Shown piece after piece: positions 1 to 6,468 of a DNA stretch of 15,623 nucleotides. The stretch lies in NCBI GenBank assembly GCA_900761995.1, contig CAAFEY010000121.1:1-15623 (forward strand). The letters run 5' to 3'. The notes under the pieces were generated by a model, which saw only the letters and a program-made list of their open reading frames with translations, ran no database searches and was not told the DNA's origin. The DNA is from an uncultured Collinsella sp. Its GTDB lineage: Bacteria; Actinomycetota; Coriobacteriia; Coriobacteriales; Coriobacteriaceae. Position 1 is the stretch's first letter. Each line of letters opens with the position of its first letter. Both the position numbers and the translations under genes were made by a program.

Positions 1-777
1 CCCGTGCAGACTATGGCGATGCTTTTGGCTTCGAAAGCGCTGATCGCACTGGTCACGGGTTTTATCGTGGACGCTGCCATTCGCGGCCTGCGCCGTAACG
101 CCCGCGCGCACGCGGCGATTCGCCGTACCGTGCTGGGAACCTCGGCCAACCCGGCCCACGTGAACTGCGCGCACGACGACCACAGCGGCGGTGACATCAT
201 CGACGAGGTGGCCGAGGCAGGCGTGAGCGCCGACCACATCCACGAGCTGTGCGAGCGCGACCATTGCGGTTGTGATGAAGACGAGGACGAGCACGAACAC
301 GGACATGGCCACGATCACGGTCATGAGGGCGAACATGAACACCATGATGGTCACGGTCACTCTCACTCCCACGAAGGGACGCCTGTCCTGTCGATCATCC
401 GCAGTGCGATCTCGCACACCGTGCAGGTCTCGGTATTCATTTTTCTGGTGACGCTGATTCTGGTCGCCGTGCTCGAGACGTTCGGCGAGTCCGCGATCGA
501 GCAGTTCCTGCGCGGCAACGAGACACTCGCTGTCCTGGGTTCGGCGCTTGTCGGGCTGATTCCCAATTGCTCGGCGAGCGTGGTCATTACACAGCTGTAT
601 CTGGAAGGCGCGCTGCAACTGGCGCCGATGCTCGCCGGCACGCTCATTTCCGCCGGCGTGGGTTATCTGGTGCTGTTCCGCACCAACCGCAGCGCCCGCG
701 AAAATGCCGTGTTCCTGATCATGATGTACGTCATCGGCGCTGGCTGGGGCCTCATCCTCTCCGCCGTTGGCCTCTAA
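1..777 (+). CDS. ArsP_2-type heavy-metal/manganese exporter, C-terminal part (5'-truncated by window)
   Basis: This is the C-terminal part of an integral membrane protein resembling the putative 10-TM heavy-metal exporter family (PF11449, often named putative manganese transporter). Numbering from the GTG at 4, it has a hydrophobic segment at about residues 4-27, then a hydrophilic loop of about 100 residues. Residues 88-124 of that loop are almost only His, Asp, Glu and Gly. Three or four membrane segments follow (about 138-160, 175-200, 207-226, 236-256). The family-like motif GLIPNCSAS is at 184-192, in the second half of an internally repeated fold. The frame is open to base 1 and the first five or so membrane segments are missing, so the true start lies upstream and the GTG at 4 is probably internal. 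Metal export is inferred from the family; the His-rich loop fits metal binding. The substrate is unknown. Confidence 0.75.
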   Translation, partial: PVQTMAMLLASKALIALVTGFIVDAAIRGLRRNARAHAAIRRTVLGTSANPAHVNCAHDDHSGGDIIDEVAEAGVSADHIHELCERDHCGCDEDEDEHEHGHGHDHGHEGEHEHHDGHGHSHSHEGTPVLSIIRSAISHTVQVSVFIFLVTLILVAVLETFGESAIEQFLRGNETLAVLGSALVGLIPNCSASVVITQLYLEGALQLAPMLAGTLISAGVGYLVLFRTNRSARENAVFLIMMYVIGAGWGLILSAVGL

Positions 778-785
778 GTAGGCCT

Positions 786-861
786 AAAAAATGGGCTTCA
801 AATAGCCATGCTCAGCGCCTGCGCAATGCGGCGACGCATGGCATTTTGAAGCCCGTTTTTT
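786..861. terminator. Long-stem terminator after the metal exporter
   Basis: Arms 786-811 and 836-861 are near-perfect reverse complements (about 26 bp, with A-run and T-run ends). The plus-strand side ends in T6 (856-861) and the minus-strand side in a matching T-run, so it can act in both directions. It begins nine bases after the stop codon at 777. Confidence 0.85.
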
Positions 862-894
862 GTTGAGCCATGGATTCCGAGCGCTCACACCGCT

Positions 895-939
895 CAAAAC
901 AAAAAGGTAGATTTTAGGCATGTCTCAAAAATCTACCTT
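895..939 (-). terminator. Terminator of the DUF308-yaiI unit
   Basis: A 12-bp perfect stem (904-915 with 928-939) has a 12-nt loop. On the minus strand it starts 3 nt after the stop codon of the YaiI-family gene. The stem is followed on that strand by T5-G-T4. The stem is AT-rich (AAGGTAGATTTT) but its placement is typical of an intrinsic terminator. Confidence 0.7.
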
Positions 940-941
940 GG

Positions 942-1424
942 TTAGTGCAGCAACTCGGTGAGGTTGCGTTTAAAGCGGGCGCGGTCTTCGCTGGTAAATG
1001 CTGCCGGACCGCGAGTGCGTCCGCCGGCGCGGCGTACCTTCTTTTCCTCGTGGCGAATAAACAGCTGCATGTCGATGGTTGCTTTGTCGTAGACGCGCCC
1101 GCGCACACCGATAGCGGCGGCATCGCGCCCGAGCACCATGCTCGCCAAGCCAATGTCCTGCGTCACGACCACGTCGCCCGCCTGCAGGCGTTCGACAATG
1201 GCAAAGTCGGCGCTGTCGGCGCCCACGCTCACGTCGAGCGTCGTGACCCAAAAGCCGCGTCGCGCGTGCTCGGCATCGCGCGGGTCGTCGCGGCGAATGT
1301 GCCGTTCCAGGTTTTGCGTGCTGTTGCCGGCGATAACAACGGCGACGCCCGCCCGCCGCGCGCAGTCAATCGACTCGCGCGTGACCGGGCAGGCGTCGGC
1401 ATCAATAAAGAGCGTCTTTGGCAT
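942..1424 (-). CDS. YaiI/YqxD family protein (UPF0178, DUF188)
   Basis: The 160-residue product has the length and layout of the YaiI/YqxD (UPF0178/DUF188) family. The N-terminal strand FIDADACPV carries the acidic pair D8/D10, a GNST motif follows at about 33-36, and VVVTQDIGLA precedes the second half. This resembles a PIN/NYN-like nuclease fold, and the family is suspected to act on RNA or DNA, but no reaction is established. The C-terminal 30 residues are rich in Arg and Lys. The ATG at 1424 directly abuts the stop codon of the upstream DUF308 gene (no intervening base), so translation is probably coupled and both genes share one transcript ended by the hairpin at 895-939. The family call is firm; the function is unknown. 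Confidence 0.9.
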   Translation of the reverse strand: MPKTLFIDADACPVTRESIDCARRAGVAVVIAGNSTQNLERHIRRDDPRDAEHARRGFWVTTLDVSVGADSADFAIVERLQAGDVVVTQDIGLASMVLGRDAAAIGVRGRVYDKATIDMQLFIRHEEKKVRRAGGRTRGPAAFTSEDRARFKRNLTELLH

Positions 1425-2027
1425 CTAGCGCACCAGTTTGCCAAACTGAATGGCGCGAACAATGAGCGTCACGCCAAACACCAGCAGCGCGGCACCGCTA
1501 AAGATGACGAGCATCTTGGCCGACCACAGCGGATAGATAAACACGAACATGCCCGCGATGATGGAGAGCGCGCCGCTCAGGATGGCGAGGGCGCGGTTGG
1601 CGGAAAGCTCGGATTCCAGAATCGACATGACGCCCTCGACGATCCAGCCAAAGCCGGCGACGACCACCACGAGCGTGGTGAGCGTCGCGGTCGAGAAGGC
1701 CTGGTTGCGCAGGATTATGACGCCGCCCAGAATGATGAGCAGGTTGGAGATGATGCTCGTAACGCGCCAGCCGGTGGGCAGCAGCGGCTCGAAAACAGCG
1801 GTAAACAGCCTGATCGCGGCCGTGATCACAAAGTAGATGCCCAAGACGGTCGTCAGGAAGACGAGGGATTTGGCGGGCGCAAACAGCAGTGCGATGCCGG
1901 CGACGAGCGCCAAGACGCCCGTGATGGCGTAAATCCAGCGCACGGCCTTGACGGCCTTGCCTGCCATGCTTTTCTCGTCAAATCCAAACGCGCTCGATTG
2001 CTTGTCATCGTTCTTAAAGATGCCCAT
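1425..2027 (-). CDS. DUF308/HdeD-like small membrane protein
   Basis: This 200-residue protein has a polar N-terminus of about 25 residues and then roughly six hydrophobic segments (about 30-50, 54-75, 86-106, 112-135, 145-165, 168-190). They are arranged as paired short hairpins with Gly-rich turns, the pattern of the DUF308/HdeD family. HdeD in enterobacteria is linked to acid resistance; that role cannot be assumed here. The ATG at 2027 is chosen because GGAAAGGAG lies a few bases upstream on the minus strand. It is the first gene of a two-gene unit with the YaiI-family gene, which starts at the very next base after its stop. No convincing sigma-70 promoter was recognised in the 233-bp gap to the diverging nitroreductase gene. 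Confidence 0.85.
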   Translation of the reverse strand: MGIFKNDDKQSSAFGFDEKSMAGKAVKAVRWIYAITGVLALVAGIALLFAPAKSLVFLTTVLGIYFVITAAIRLFTAVFEPLLPTGWRVTSIISNLLIILGGVIILRNQAFSTATLTTLVVVVAGFGWIVEGVMSILESELSANRALAILSGALSIIAGMFVFIYPLWSAKMLVIFSGAALLVFGVTLIVRAIQFGKLVR

Positions 2028-2226
2028 GATGTCTCCTTTCCGTGCGGCGTAAGCCGTAGCTCTTGCAACCAGTATCGCCCAAGGGCGCCGTCGCGTGGGG
2101 CGGGAAGGGCGAATGGGAGCCTCATCTTCCCGAATTGTTACCTTTGTTCCCGTTTGGATGCGGAATATTCAACAGGTGTGGAACATTGCGCCGCTGTGTG
2201 TAATTGCCTACGTTTTAGGTTAGATT

Positions 2227-2236
2227 TTCTTAAGAA
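2227..2236. promoter_or_regulatory. 10-bp palindrome upstream of the nitroreductase gene
   Basis: TTCTTAAGAA is a perfect palindrome 24 bases before the ATG at 2261, in the AT-rich half of the 2028-2260 divergent gap. It could be part of an operator or of the promoter region. A 10-bp palindrome can also occur by chance, and no clear -35/-10 pair was found beside it. Confidence 0.2.
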
Positions 2237-2260
2237 CAATTGGCTTTTATTGGGGGTCTT

Positions 2261-2932
2261 ATGAACGAAGCTGTTCCCGCGGCGCCGGTAAGCGCCGAGT
2301 CGATGGCAAAGCAGGGTTGCGAAAAGCTTGGCCTGGACACGTTTGACGCGCTGGTCCGCCGCGCCCGTACGTGCCGCCGTTTTGACGAGTCCATGCGCGT
2401 GCCGCGCGAGTTTTTGCTCGAGCTGGCGGAACTGGCGCACCTGGCTCCCTGCGGCGCCAATGCTCAGCGTCTGCGTTTTCATGTGGTGAGCGGTGCCGAG
2501 GATTGCGCGCGTGTATTTGATGAGCTTGCATGGGCCGGCGCGCTTAAGGATTGGTCGGGTCCTGCCGAGGGCGAGCGTCCGACCGGCTACATCGCGATTC
2601 TTGCCGAGCGCGCTGTTCCGGGTAAGCCCGCCGCGCCCATCACCGAGGTCGACACGGGCATTGCCGCGCAGACGATGATGCTCGCCGCTCGCAGCGCCAC
2701 GCCCGAGGTGGCGGCCTGCATGTTCAAGGCCTTTACGCCCCACGCGATCGATGCTATGGGGCTCGATAACGACAAGTATGAGCTCAAGCTGATCATGGCT
2801 TTTGGCGTGCCGGCCGAGACGCAGATGATCGATGCGATCGATTCCAACCCCGACGGCTCAATTAATTACTGGCGTGACGATGCGCAGGTGCACCACGTAC
2901 CCAAGCGCCCGCTCGCCGACGTGCTGGTGTAG
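2261..2932 (+). CDS. Nitroreductase-family flavoprotein
   Basis: The product (223 residues from the ATG at 2261) resembles the FMN-dependent nitroreductase family. RTCRRF at 36-41 corresponds to the phosphate-binding R-S-x-R-x-F motif, and LAPCGANAQRLRFHVV at 61-76 to the usual APSxxNxQPW stretch. An Ala/Met-rich helix (GIAAQTMMLAARS, 133-145) matches the family's central dimer helix. Such enzymes transfer hydride from NAD(P)H via FMN to nitro, quinone or enal substrates; the substrate here cannot be read. A TTG at 2240 in the same frame would add seven residues, but the ATG is preferred because a G5 run (2252-2256) lies just before it. The central region is less typical than the N-terminus. 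The gene is followed by a hairpin repeat and two phosphatase genes on the same strand. Confidence 0.8.
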   Translation: MNEAVPAAPVSAESMAKQGCEKLGLDTFDALVRRARTCRRFDESMRVPREFLLELAELAHLAPCGANAQRLRFHVVSGAEDCARVFDELAWAGALKDWSGPAEGERPTGYIAILAERAVPGKPAAPITEVDTGIAAQTMMLAARSATPEVAACMFKAFTPHAIDAMGLDNDKYELKLIMAFGVPAETQMIDAIDSNPDGSINYWRDDAQVHHVPKRPLADVLV

Positions 2933-2964
2933 CTGAGCGTCACCGCGGCGTGATCAGACGGTAA

Positions 2965-2999
2965 ACCACCACAAAGGTGCCTGTCCCCTTTGTGGTGGT
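2965..2999. repeat. REP-like perfect hairpin before the first histidine phosphatase
   Basis: Arms ACCACCACAAAGG (2965-2977) and its exact complement (2987-2999) form a 13-bp stem with a 9-nt loop, TGCCTGTCC. No T-run follows, so it is unlikely to be an ordinary terminator. It ends 2 nt before the Shine-Dalgarno region (GAGGGGAG, 3002-3009) of the next gene, so in mRNA it would sit beside that ribosome site. Design and loop resemble the hairpin at 15452-15491. Confidence 0.65.
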
Positions 3000-3014
3000 A
3001 CGAGGGGAGAGCGT

Positions 3015-3557
3015 GTGGCAGATCTGTATTTGGTGCGGCATGGGCAGACTGAGCTCAATGTGCAGAGCATTTTGCAGGGCTGGCACGATTCGCCGCTTAC
3101 GGCGCGCGGGCGCGAGCAGGCGCTGACGGCGCGTACGGCGTTTGCGGCGCGTGGCGTGGCCTTTGATCATGTGTATTCCTCGCCGTTGGGCCGGGCGCGG
3201 CATACGGCCGAGCTTATCGTTGGCGAGGGCCGTTCCATTGAGCTGGTCGATGACCTGCGTGAGTGGCATTTTGGCTCGCTGGAGGGCACATCAAATCGCG
3301 AGATGCCGCCGCAGCCCTGGGGCGATTATCCGGTGGCCTTTGGCGGCGAGTCGGAAGTGCAGCTTCAGTCGCGCATGGTCGCGGCGCTGTCCCGTATTAT
3401 GGCCCGGCCGCAGCACGACTGCGTGCTGGCGGTTTCCCACGGCTCAGCCTGCCAGGAGTTTCTTGAGTATGTGACTGGCGGGGGAGAGCTACCCGACAAC
3501 GGTGCCGTGCTTCATTTTGGCTATTGCGACGGGGCGTTTTCGCTCTTGGGTTGGTAA
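3015..3557 (+). CDS. Histidine phosphatase family protein (phosphoglycerate-mutase-like), copy 1
   Basis: This 180-residue enzyme belongs to histidine phosphatase branch 1. The catalytic RHG motif is at residues 8-10 (His9 is the phosphorylated nucleophile). Arg60 lies in YSSPLGRARHT, the acid/base Glu83 in LREWHFGSLEG, and the second His142 in VSHGS. All expected catalytic residues are present, so it should be an active small-molecule phosphatase. Family members include alpha-ribazole, phosphoserine, PGM-type and sugar-phosphate phosphatases, and sequence alone does not pick one. The GTG at 3015 is chosen because it opens directly with the core strand before RHG and has GAGGGGAG upstream. 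A paralogous gene starts 17 bases after its stop. It lies near serA/serC, which have no recognisable serB in this window. Confidence 0.92.
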   Translation: MADLYLVRHGQTELNVQSILQGWHDSPLTARGREQALTARTAFAARGVAFDHVYSSPLGRARHTAELIVGEGRSIELVDDLREWHFGSLEGTSNREMPPQPWGDYPVAFGGESEVQLQSRMVAALSRIMARPQHDCVLAVSHGSACQEFLEYVTGGGELPDNGAVLHFGYCDGAFSLLGW

Positions 3558-3574
3558 CGAACGAAAGGACCCCT

Positions 3575-4210
3575 ATGAATAAAGATCTGTATCTGGTCCG
3601 TCATGGACAGACGATATTCAACCTTAAGCGTATCATTCAGGGGTGGAGTGACTCGCCGCTTACGCAGTTGGGTTGCGACCAGGCGGCGCGCGCCGGCATG
3701 TTTTTACGTGCGCGCGGCATTGAGCCCGATCATGCCTACACCTCCACGCTTCATCGCACCGAGCAGACTATCGCCAACTTGTGGCCGGGCTTGGCGTACG
3801 AGCGCCTGGACGGCCTGCGTGAGTGGTTCTTTGGCGACTTTGAGGCCGAGCGCGTGATGCTTATGCCCGAGCGCCCGTGGCGCGATTTCTATCGTCAATT
3901 TGGCGGCGAGGGCCAGATCCAGGTGCGCGAGCGCATGGTGGCGACGCTGACCGAACTCATGCAGCGTCCGGACCATACGTGTGTGCTCGCGGTAAGCCAT
4001 GGCTCGGCTATCAAGGAGTTTATGGATCACGTGAAGGGTGCGGCGGCCGACGAGCGCGATCGCGTGCCGGGCAACTGCTCGGTGCTGCACTTTGCGTTTG
4101 ACGACGAATCCGACACGTTTGAGTTGGTCGAAGTCTTTACGCAGGAGGATTACGCGCGCGAGCTGGGGCTTGAACCGCTTGTAGCGGCAGTAGGCCCGCA
4201 GCGCGGGTAG
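3575..4210 (+). CDS. Histidine phosphatase family protein, copy 2
   Basis: This is a 211-residue paralogue of the preceding gene, with long identical stretches (DLYLVRHGQT, CVLAVSHGSA). Catalytic residues are R9, H10, R61, E83 and H142. It differs at the substrate side: YTSTLHRTEQT replaces YSSPLGRARHT, FFGDFEAE replaces HFGSLEGT, and there is a C-terminal extension of about 30 residues. The two copies probably have different substrates, or could form a pair. The ATG at 3575 is preferred over in-frame starts further upstream because GAAAGGA (3562-3568) precedes it and upstream starts would overlap copy 1. It is probably cotranscribed with copy 1 (17-nt gap) and ended by the hairpin at 4256-4306. 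Confidence 0.92.
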   Translation: MNKDLYLVRHGQTIFNLKRIIQGWSDSPLTQLGCDQAARAGMFLRARGIEPDHAYTSTLHRTEQTIANLWPGLAYERLDGLREWFFGDFEAERVMLMPERPWRDFYRQFGGEGQIQVRERMVATLTELMQRPDHTCVLAVSHGSAIKEFMDHVKGAAADERDRVPGNCSVLHFAFDDESDTFELVEVFTQEDYARELGLEPLVAAVGPQRG

Positions 4211-4255
4211 CGCTGGCGTTGCGGCGCGGTTTGCCGGCGAAATTGTTTGATGCGA

Positions 4256-4306
4256 AAGGGGCGGGGATGCATGCGCGGGCATTGCATCCCCGCCCCTTGT
4301 TTGTTT
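4256..4306. terminator. Strong terminator between convergent units
   Basis: A 16-bp perfect stem (4256-4271 with 4283-4298) of GC-rich sequence has an 11-nt loop and is followed by TTGTTTGTTT on the plus strand. It sits between the second histidine phosphatase (ends 4210) and the convergent DUF1015-like gene (ends 4342). It should end the plus-strand unit; with only three A bases on the other flank it may be weaker for the minus strand. Confidence 0.85.
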
Positions 4307-4341
4307 GGATGCTGGGTTTTCCAGCTTCGCGTTTGAGTCCG

Positions 4342-5031
4342 CTAGAACCGTGAGATCTGGTGAGTGAGCAGACCCGTCGGAACCTGCGGCGCGCCGCCGC
4401 TGACCTGCGCGGCGGGGAAGAGCGCAGCTACGGCAAAGTTGAACGGCTCTTTGCCGGTGTACGTTCCGGCGGCACGGGCCTCATCGGCCAGAATCTGCGA
4501 TGCCCCAGCCAGTGCGGCGGCATAGGCGGAGTCACCGGCGAACACGGGGTCGGGTGCCTGATCGAGCATGGCACGGATGGCAGCAACGGCGTCCTCGCGC
4601 TTGACCTCCCACACACGGTGCGTAATGCCGGCGGGGTCGGTGACGGCATAGAGCGACGCGCCTTCTTTGGCGGCGCCGAGGATGATATCCATGACGGGCG
4701 AGGCTTCGTAGGCGAGCGTTACAGGGCGGGGCTGCACCTTAAGCTCGGCGATCGCGCGCGCGGCGGCGAGTGAGTCGACGCTCTCGGCGGCAGCCTCGTC
4801 GCTACCCATCAGTACGTTAACCGGGCAAATCGCCACGACACCTGTTACGCGTCCCGGCTCCCCCGAGCATTCGTACACGTAGTATGCCGCACCCGGATCC
4901 TTGAGCATGAGCCCATCGGCGATCGCGCCGCGCAGGGCTTCGTTGCCACTCAGAATGCTGCCCATTGCAGGCAGCGCCTCGAGCACGCGGTCCTGAGCCG
5001 GGCGGATGCAGGGAAACGGAAGTGCTTTCAT
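4342..5031 (-). CDS. Short DUF1015-like protein linked to serA/serC
   Basis: The 229-residue product is read as a reduced DUF1015 (PF06245) protein, a family often found beside serA/serC in Clostridia and relatives. Supporting stretches are FPCIRPAQD at the N-terminus, AYYVYE with GRVTGVVAICPV (49-71), PRPVTLAYE (101-109), ITHRVWEV (136-143), and EPFNFAVAALFP (195-206), which matches the family's EYNYFLAVLFP. The conserved DGHHR signature is replaced by AGDSAY (165-170), the KHE motif is absent, and the protein stops where full-length members (about 400 residues, from memory) go on. Function is unknown for the family. The ATG at 5031 has AGGA upstream. The gene follows the M20 gene by 39 bases on the same strand, so cotranscription is likely. 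The family call is by recalled pattern, not a search. Confidence 0.65.
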   Translation of the reverse strand: MKALPFPCIRPAQDRVLEALPAMGSILSGNEALRGAIADGLMLKDPGAAYYVYECSGEPGRVTGVVAICPVNVLMGSDEAAAESVDSLAAARAIAELKVQPRPVTLAYEASPVMDIILGAAKEGASLYAVTDPAGITHRVWEVKREDAVAAIRAMLDQAPDPVFAGDSAYAAALAGASQILADEARAAGTYTGKEPFNFAVAALFPAAQVSGGAPQVPTGLLTHQISRF

Positions 5032-5070
5032 GGGCGGTCCTAACGCACGAGTCGGTTTGTTCGCGGCTTA

Positions 5071-6291
5071 TTATGCCCTAACTTGGCCGCTCGCGTCCCA
5101 GAGCACGTTATCGGCGAGCGCGATTAGCACCTGCTGACAACGAACGACATCGGCGTGGGGCACATACTCGTTGGGCTTGTGCGCGAGCGCGAGCGACCCG
5201 GGGCCGTAGCTCATGCAATTGCGGTTACCTGTCTTGCCGGCAATGACGGCGGTGTCGGTGTAGCCGGTAAAGAAGCCGACGGTCGTGTCCGCGTCCGTCA
5301 CGTCATCGGCGGCACGCTTGAGAGCTGCTAGAAGGGGAGAGTTCGGGTCGCGCTCGATGGCGGGGCGGTCGCCCGTCACGGTGTAGCTGCCATGGCAACC
5401 GGGAACGGCGGCTTCGGCGACGGCGATGGCCTGCTCTACCATGCGCGTCGCGGCGGCCGTATCGGTCGGCGGGGTCAGGCGCATATCGACCCAGACCTTG
5501 GCATGGTCGGGCACGACATAGGGGCGATATCCGCCCTCGATTTGGCCAAACGTGATGGTCGAAGGCCCCAGCTCATCGTGTACGGGCAACGCCATGAACG
5601 CGCGGCGCAACGCGCAGACGGCCTCGGCCATGGCGGCGACGGCGTCTGCGCCCTTCCATGGCTGGCTCGCATGCGCCGTCACGCCAGCCATTTCAATCTC
5701 GAACCACGTACGCCCCTTGTGCGCCACATGGATCTGTCCGTCAGTGGGCTCGGTGTCCAACACCCATTCACGCGAGCCGACCCAGCCAGCATCGATCGCG
5801 GTCTCTGAGCCGCGCATAAAGTCTTCCTCGTCGACTGAGCAGATGAGCGAAAAGCCGCGTCGGGGCAGCTCGCCCTCTGCCGCTACGCGCTCGAGTGCAT
5901 GGACAAGTGCGGTAATGGCGCAGGCCAGTCCGCCCTTCATGTCGCAGGCACCGCGGCCGTAGAGCTTGCCATCGCGCACGACCGCCCCGAGCGGCGTAAT
6001 GTCCGCGTCCCAGCCGTCGCCCAAGGTAACGGTATCCATATGGCAGATGTAGACCAGACGCGGCTCGTCGCTCCGCCCCGGCACGGTGACCATAAGGTTG
6101 CGGCGCCCGGGGAGCACTTCGAGCTCCTCAATCTGCACGGCATCGAGTACCGGATGGCTCAGCTGCGCCAGCCGTTCCTCAACCAACGCTTTGATATAGC
6201 GTTCAATCTCGCCCTCATACGCACCTGGGTCGGAACTGTCGATCCGCACGAGCCCTTGCGTAAGCCGCCAAGCAAAATCTGTATCAACCAT
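5071..6291 (-). CDS. M20-family metallopeptidase/deacylase (ArgE/DapE type)
   Basis: The product (406 residues from the ATG at 6291) is a zinc-dependent M20 hydrolase. Metal and catalytic positions are visible: H84 and D86 in YICHMDTV, the bridging D117 in GRGACDMKGG, the E155-E156 pair in VDEEDF, D179/E181 in LDTEPTDG, and the C-terminal H371 in HKPNEYV. The dimerisation-domain His is H207 in TAHASQPWKG. The family includes acetylornithine deacetylase, succinyl-diaminopimelate desuccinylase and dipeptidases; this looks like a general ArgE/DapE member and the substrate is open. The frame is open upstream to 6438, but the ATG at 6291 is preferred because GAGGTG lies just before it. The extra 49 residues would run through the serA terminator and do not resemble the family. 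Confidence 0.9.
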   Translation of the reverse strand: MVDTDFAWRLTQGLVRIDSSDPGAYEGEIERYIKALVEERLAQLSHPVLDAVQIEELEVLPGRRNLMVTVPGRSDEPRLVYICHMDTVTLGDGWDADITPLGAVVRDGKLYGRGACDMKGGLACAITALVHALERVAAEGELPRRGFSLICSVDEEDFMRGSETAIDAGWVGSREWVLDTEPTDGQIHVAHKGRTWFEIEMAGVTAHASQPWKGADAVAAMAEAVCALRRAFMALPVHDELGPSTITFGQIEGGYRPYVVPDHAKVWVDMRLTPPTDTAAATRMVEQAIAVAEAAVPGCHGSYTVTGDRPAIERDPNSPLLAALKRAADDVTDADTTVGFFTGYTDTAVIAGKTGNRNCMSYGPGSLALAHKPNEYVPHADVVRCQQVLIALADNVLWDASGQVRA

Positions 6292-6317
6292 AGGCACCTC
6301 ACAGATAGTTAGGTCAA

Positions 6318-6332
6318 CATACAGATTGTATG
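6318..6332. promoter_or_regulatory. Palindrome over a -10-like box upstream of the M20 gene
   Basis: CATACA-GAT-TGTATG is a perfect 6-bp inverted repeat with a 3-nt centre, 27 bases upstream of the ATG at 6291. On the minus strand it contains TACAAT (6325-6330), a good -10 candidate, though the -35 position (ATGCAC) is poor. A repressor bound here would cover the promoter. Both promoter and operator are predictions from sequence only. Confidence 0.4.
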
Positions 6333-6369
6333 CCAAGAAGCGGCTCGGTGCATTTAATGGAGCGCTCAC

Positions 6370-6406
6370 AAAAACGGGGACGCCTCTCGTGCGAAAGGCG
6401 CCCCCG
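6370..6406 (-). terminator. Terminator after serA
   Basis: Arms 6375-6385 and 6396-6406 form an 11-bp GC-rich stem with one mismatch and a 10-nt loop, followed on the minus strand by T5. It lies about 63 bases past the serA stop, so the M20 gene likely has its own promoter. Confidence 0.75.
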
Positions 6407-6468
6407 CGGGCATTCAATGTCGGTGACGGGCGGGCCACATGGGGAACTGCCCGTCAGATCAGCCGGCG

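Noticed and set aside
945..2264. A 439-codon plus-strand open frame opposite the YaiI and DUF308 genes
   Set aside because: It is rich in His, Asp, Arg and Gln with no known motif, lacks an SD, and lies opposite two recognisable genes. High GC content creates such mirror frames.
6292..6438. A 49-residue N-terminal extension of the M20 protein
   Set aside because: It would run across the serA terminator and lacks family similarity; the ATG at 6291 has a proper SD.
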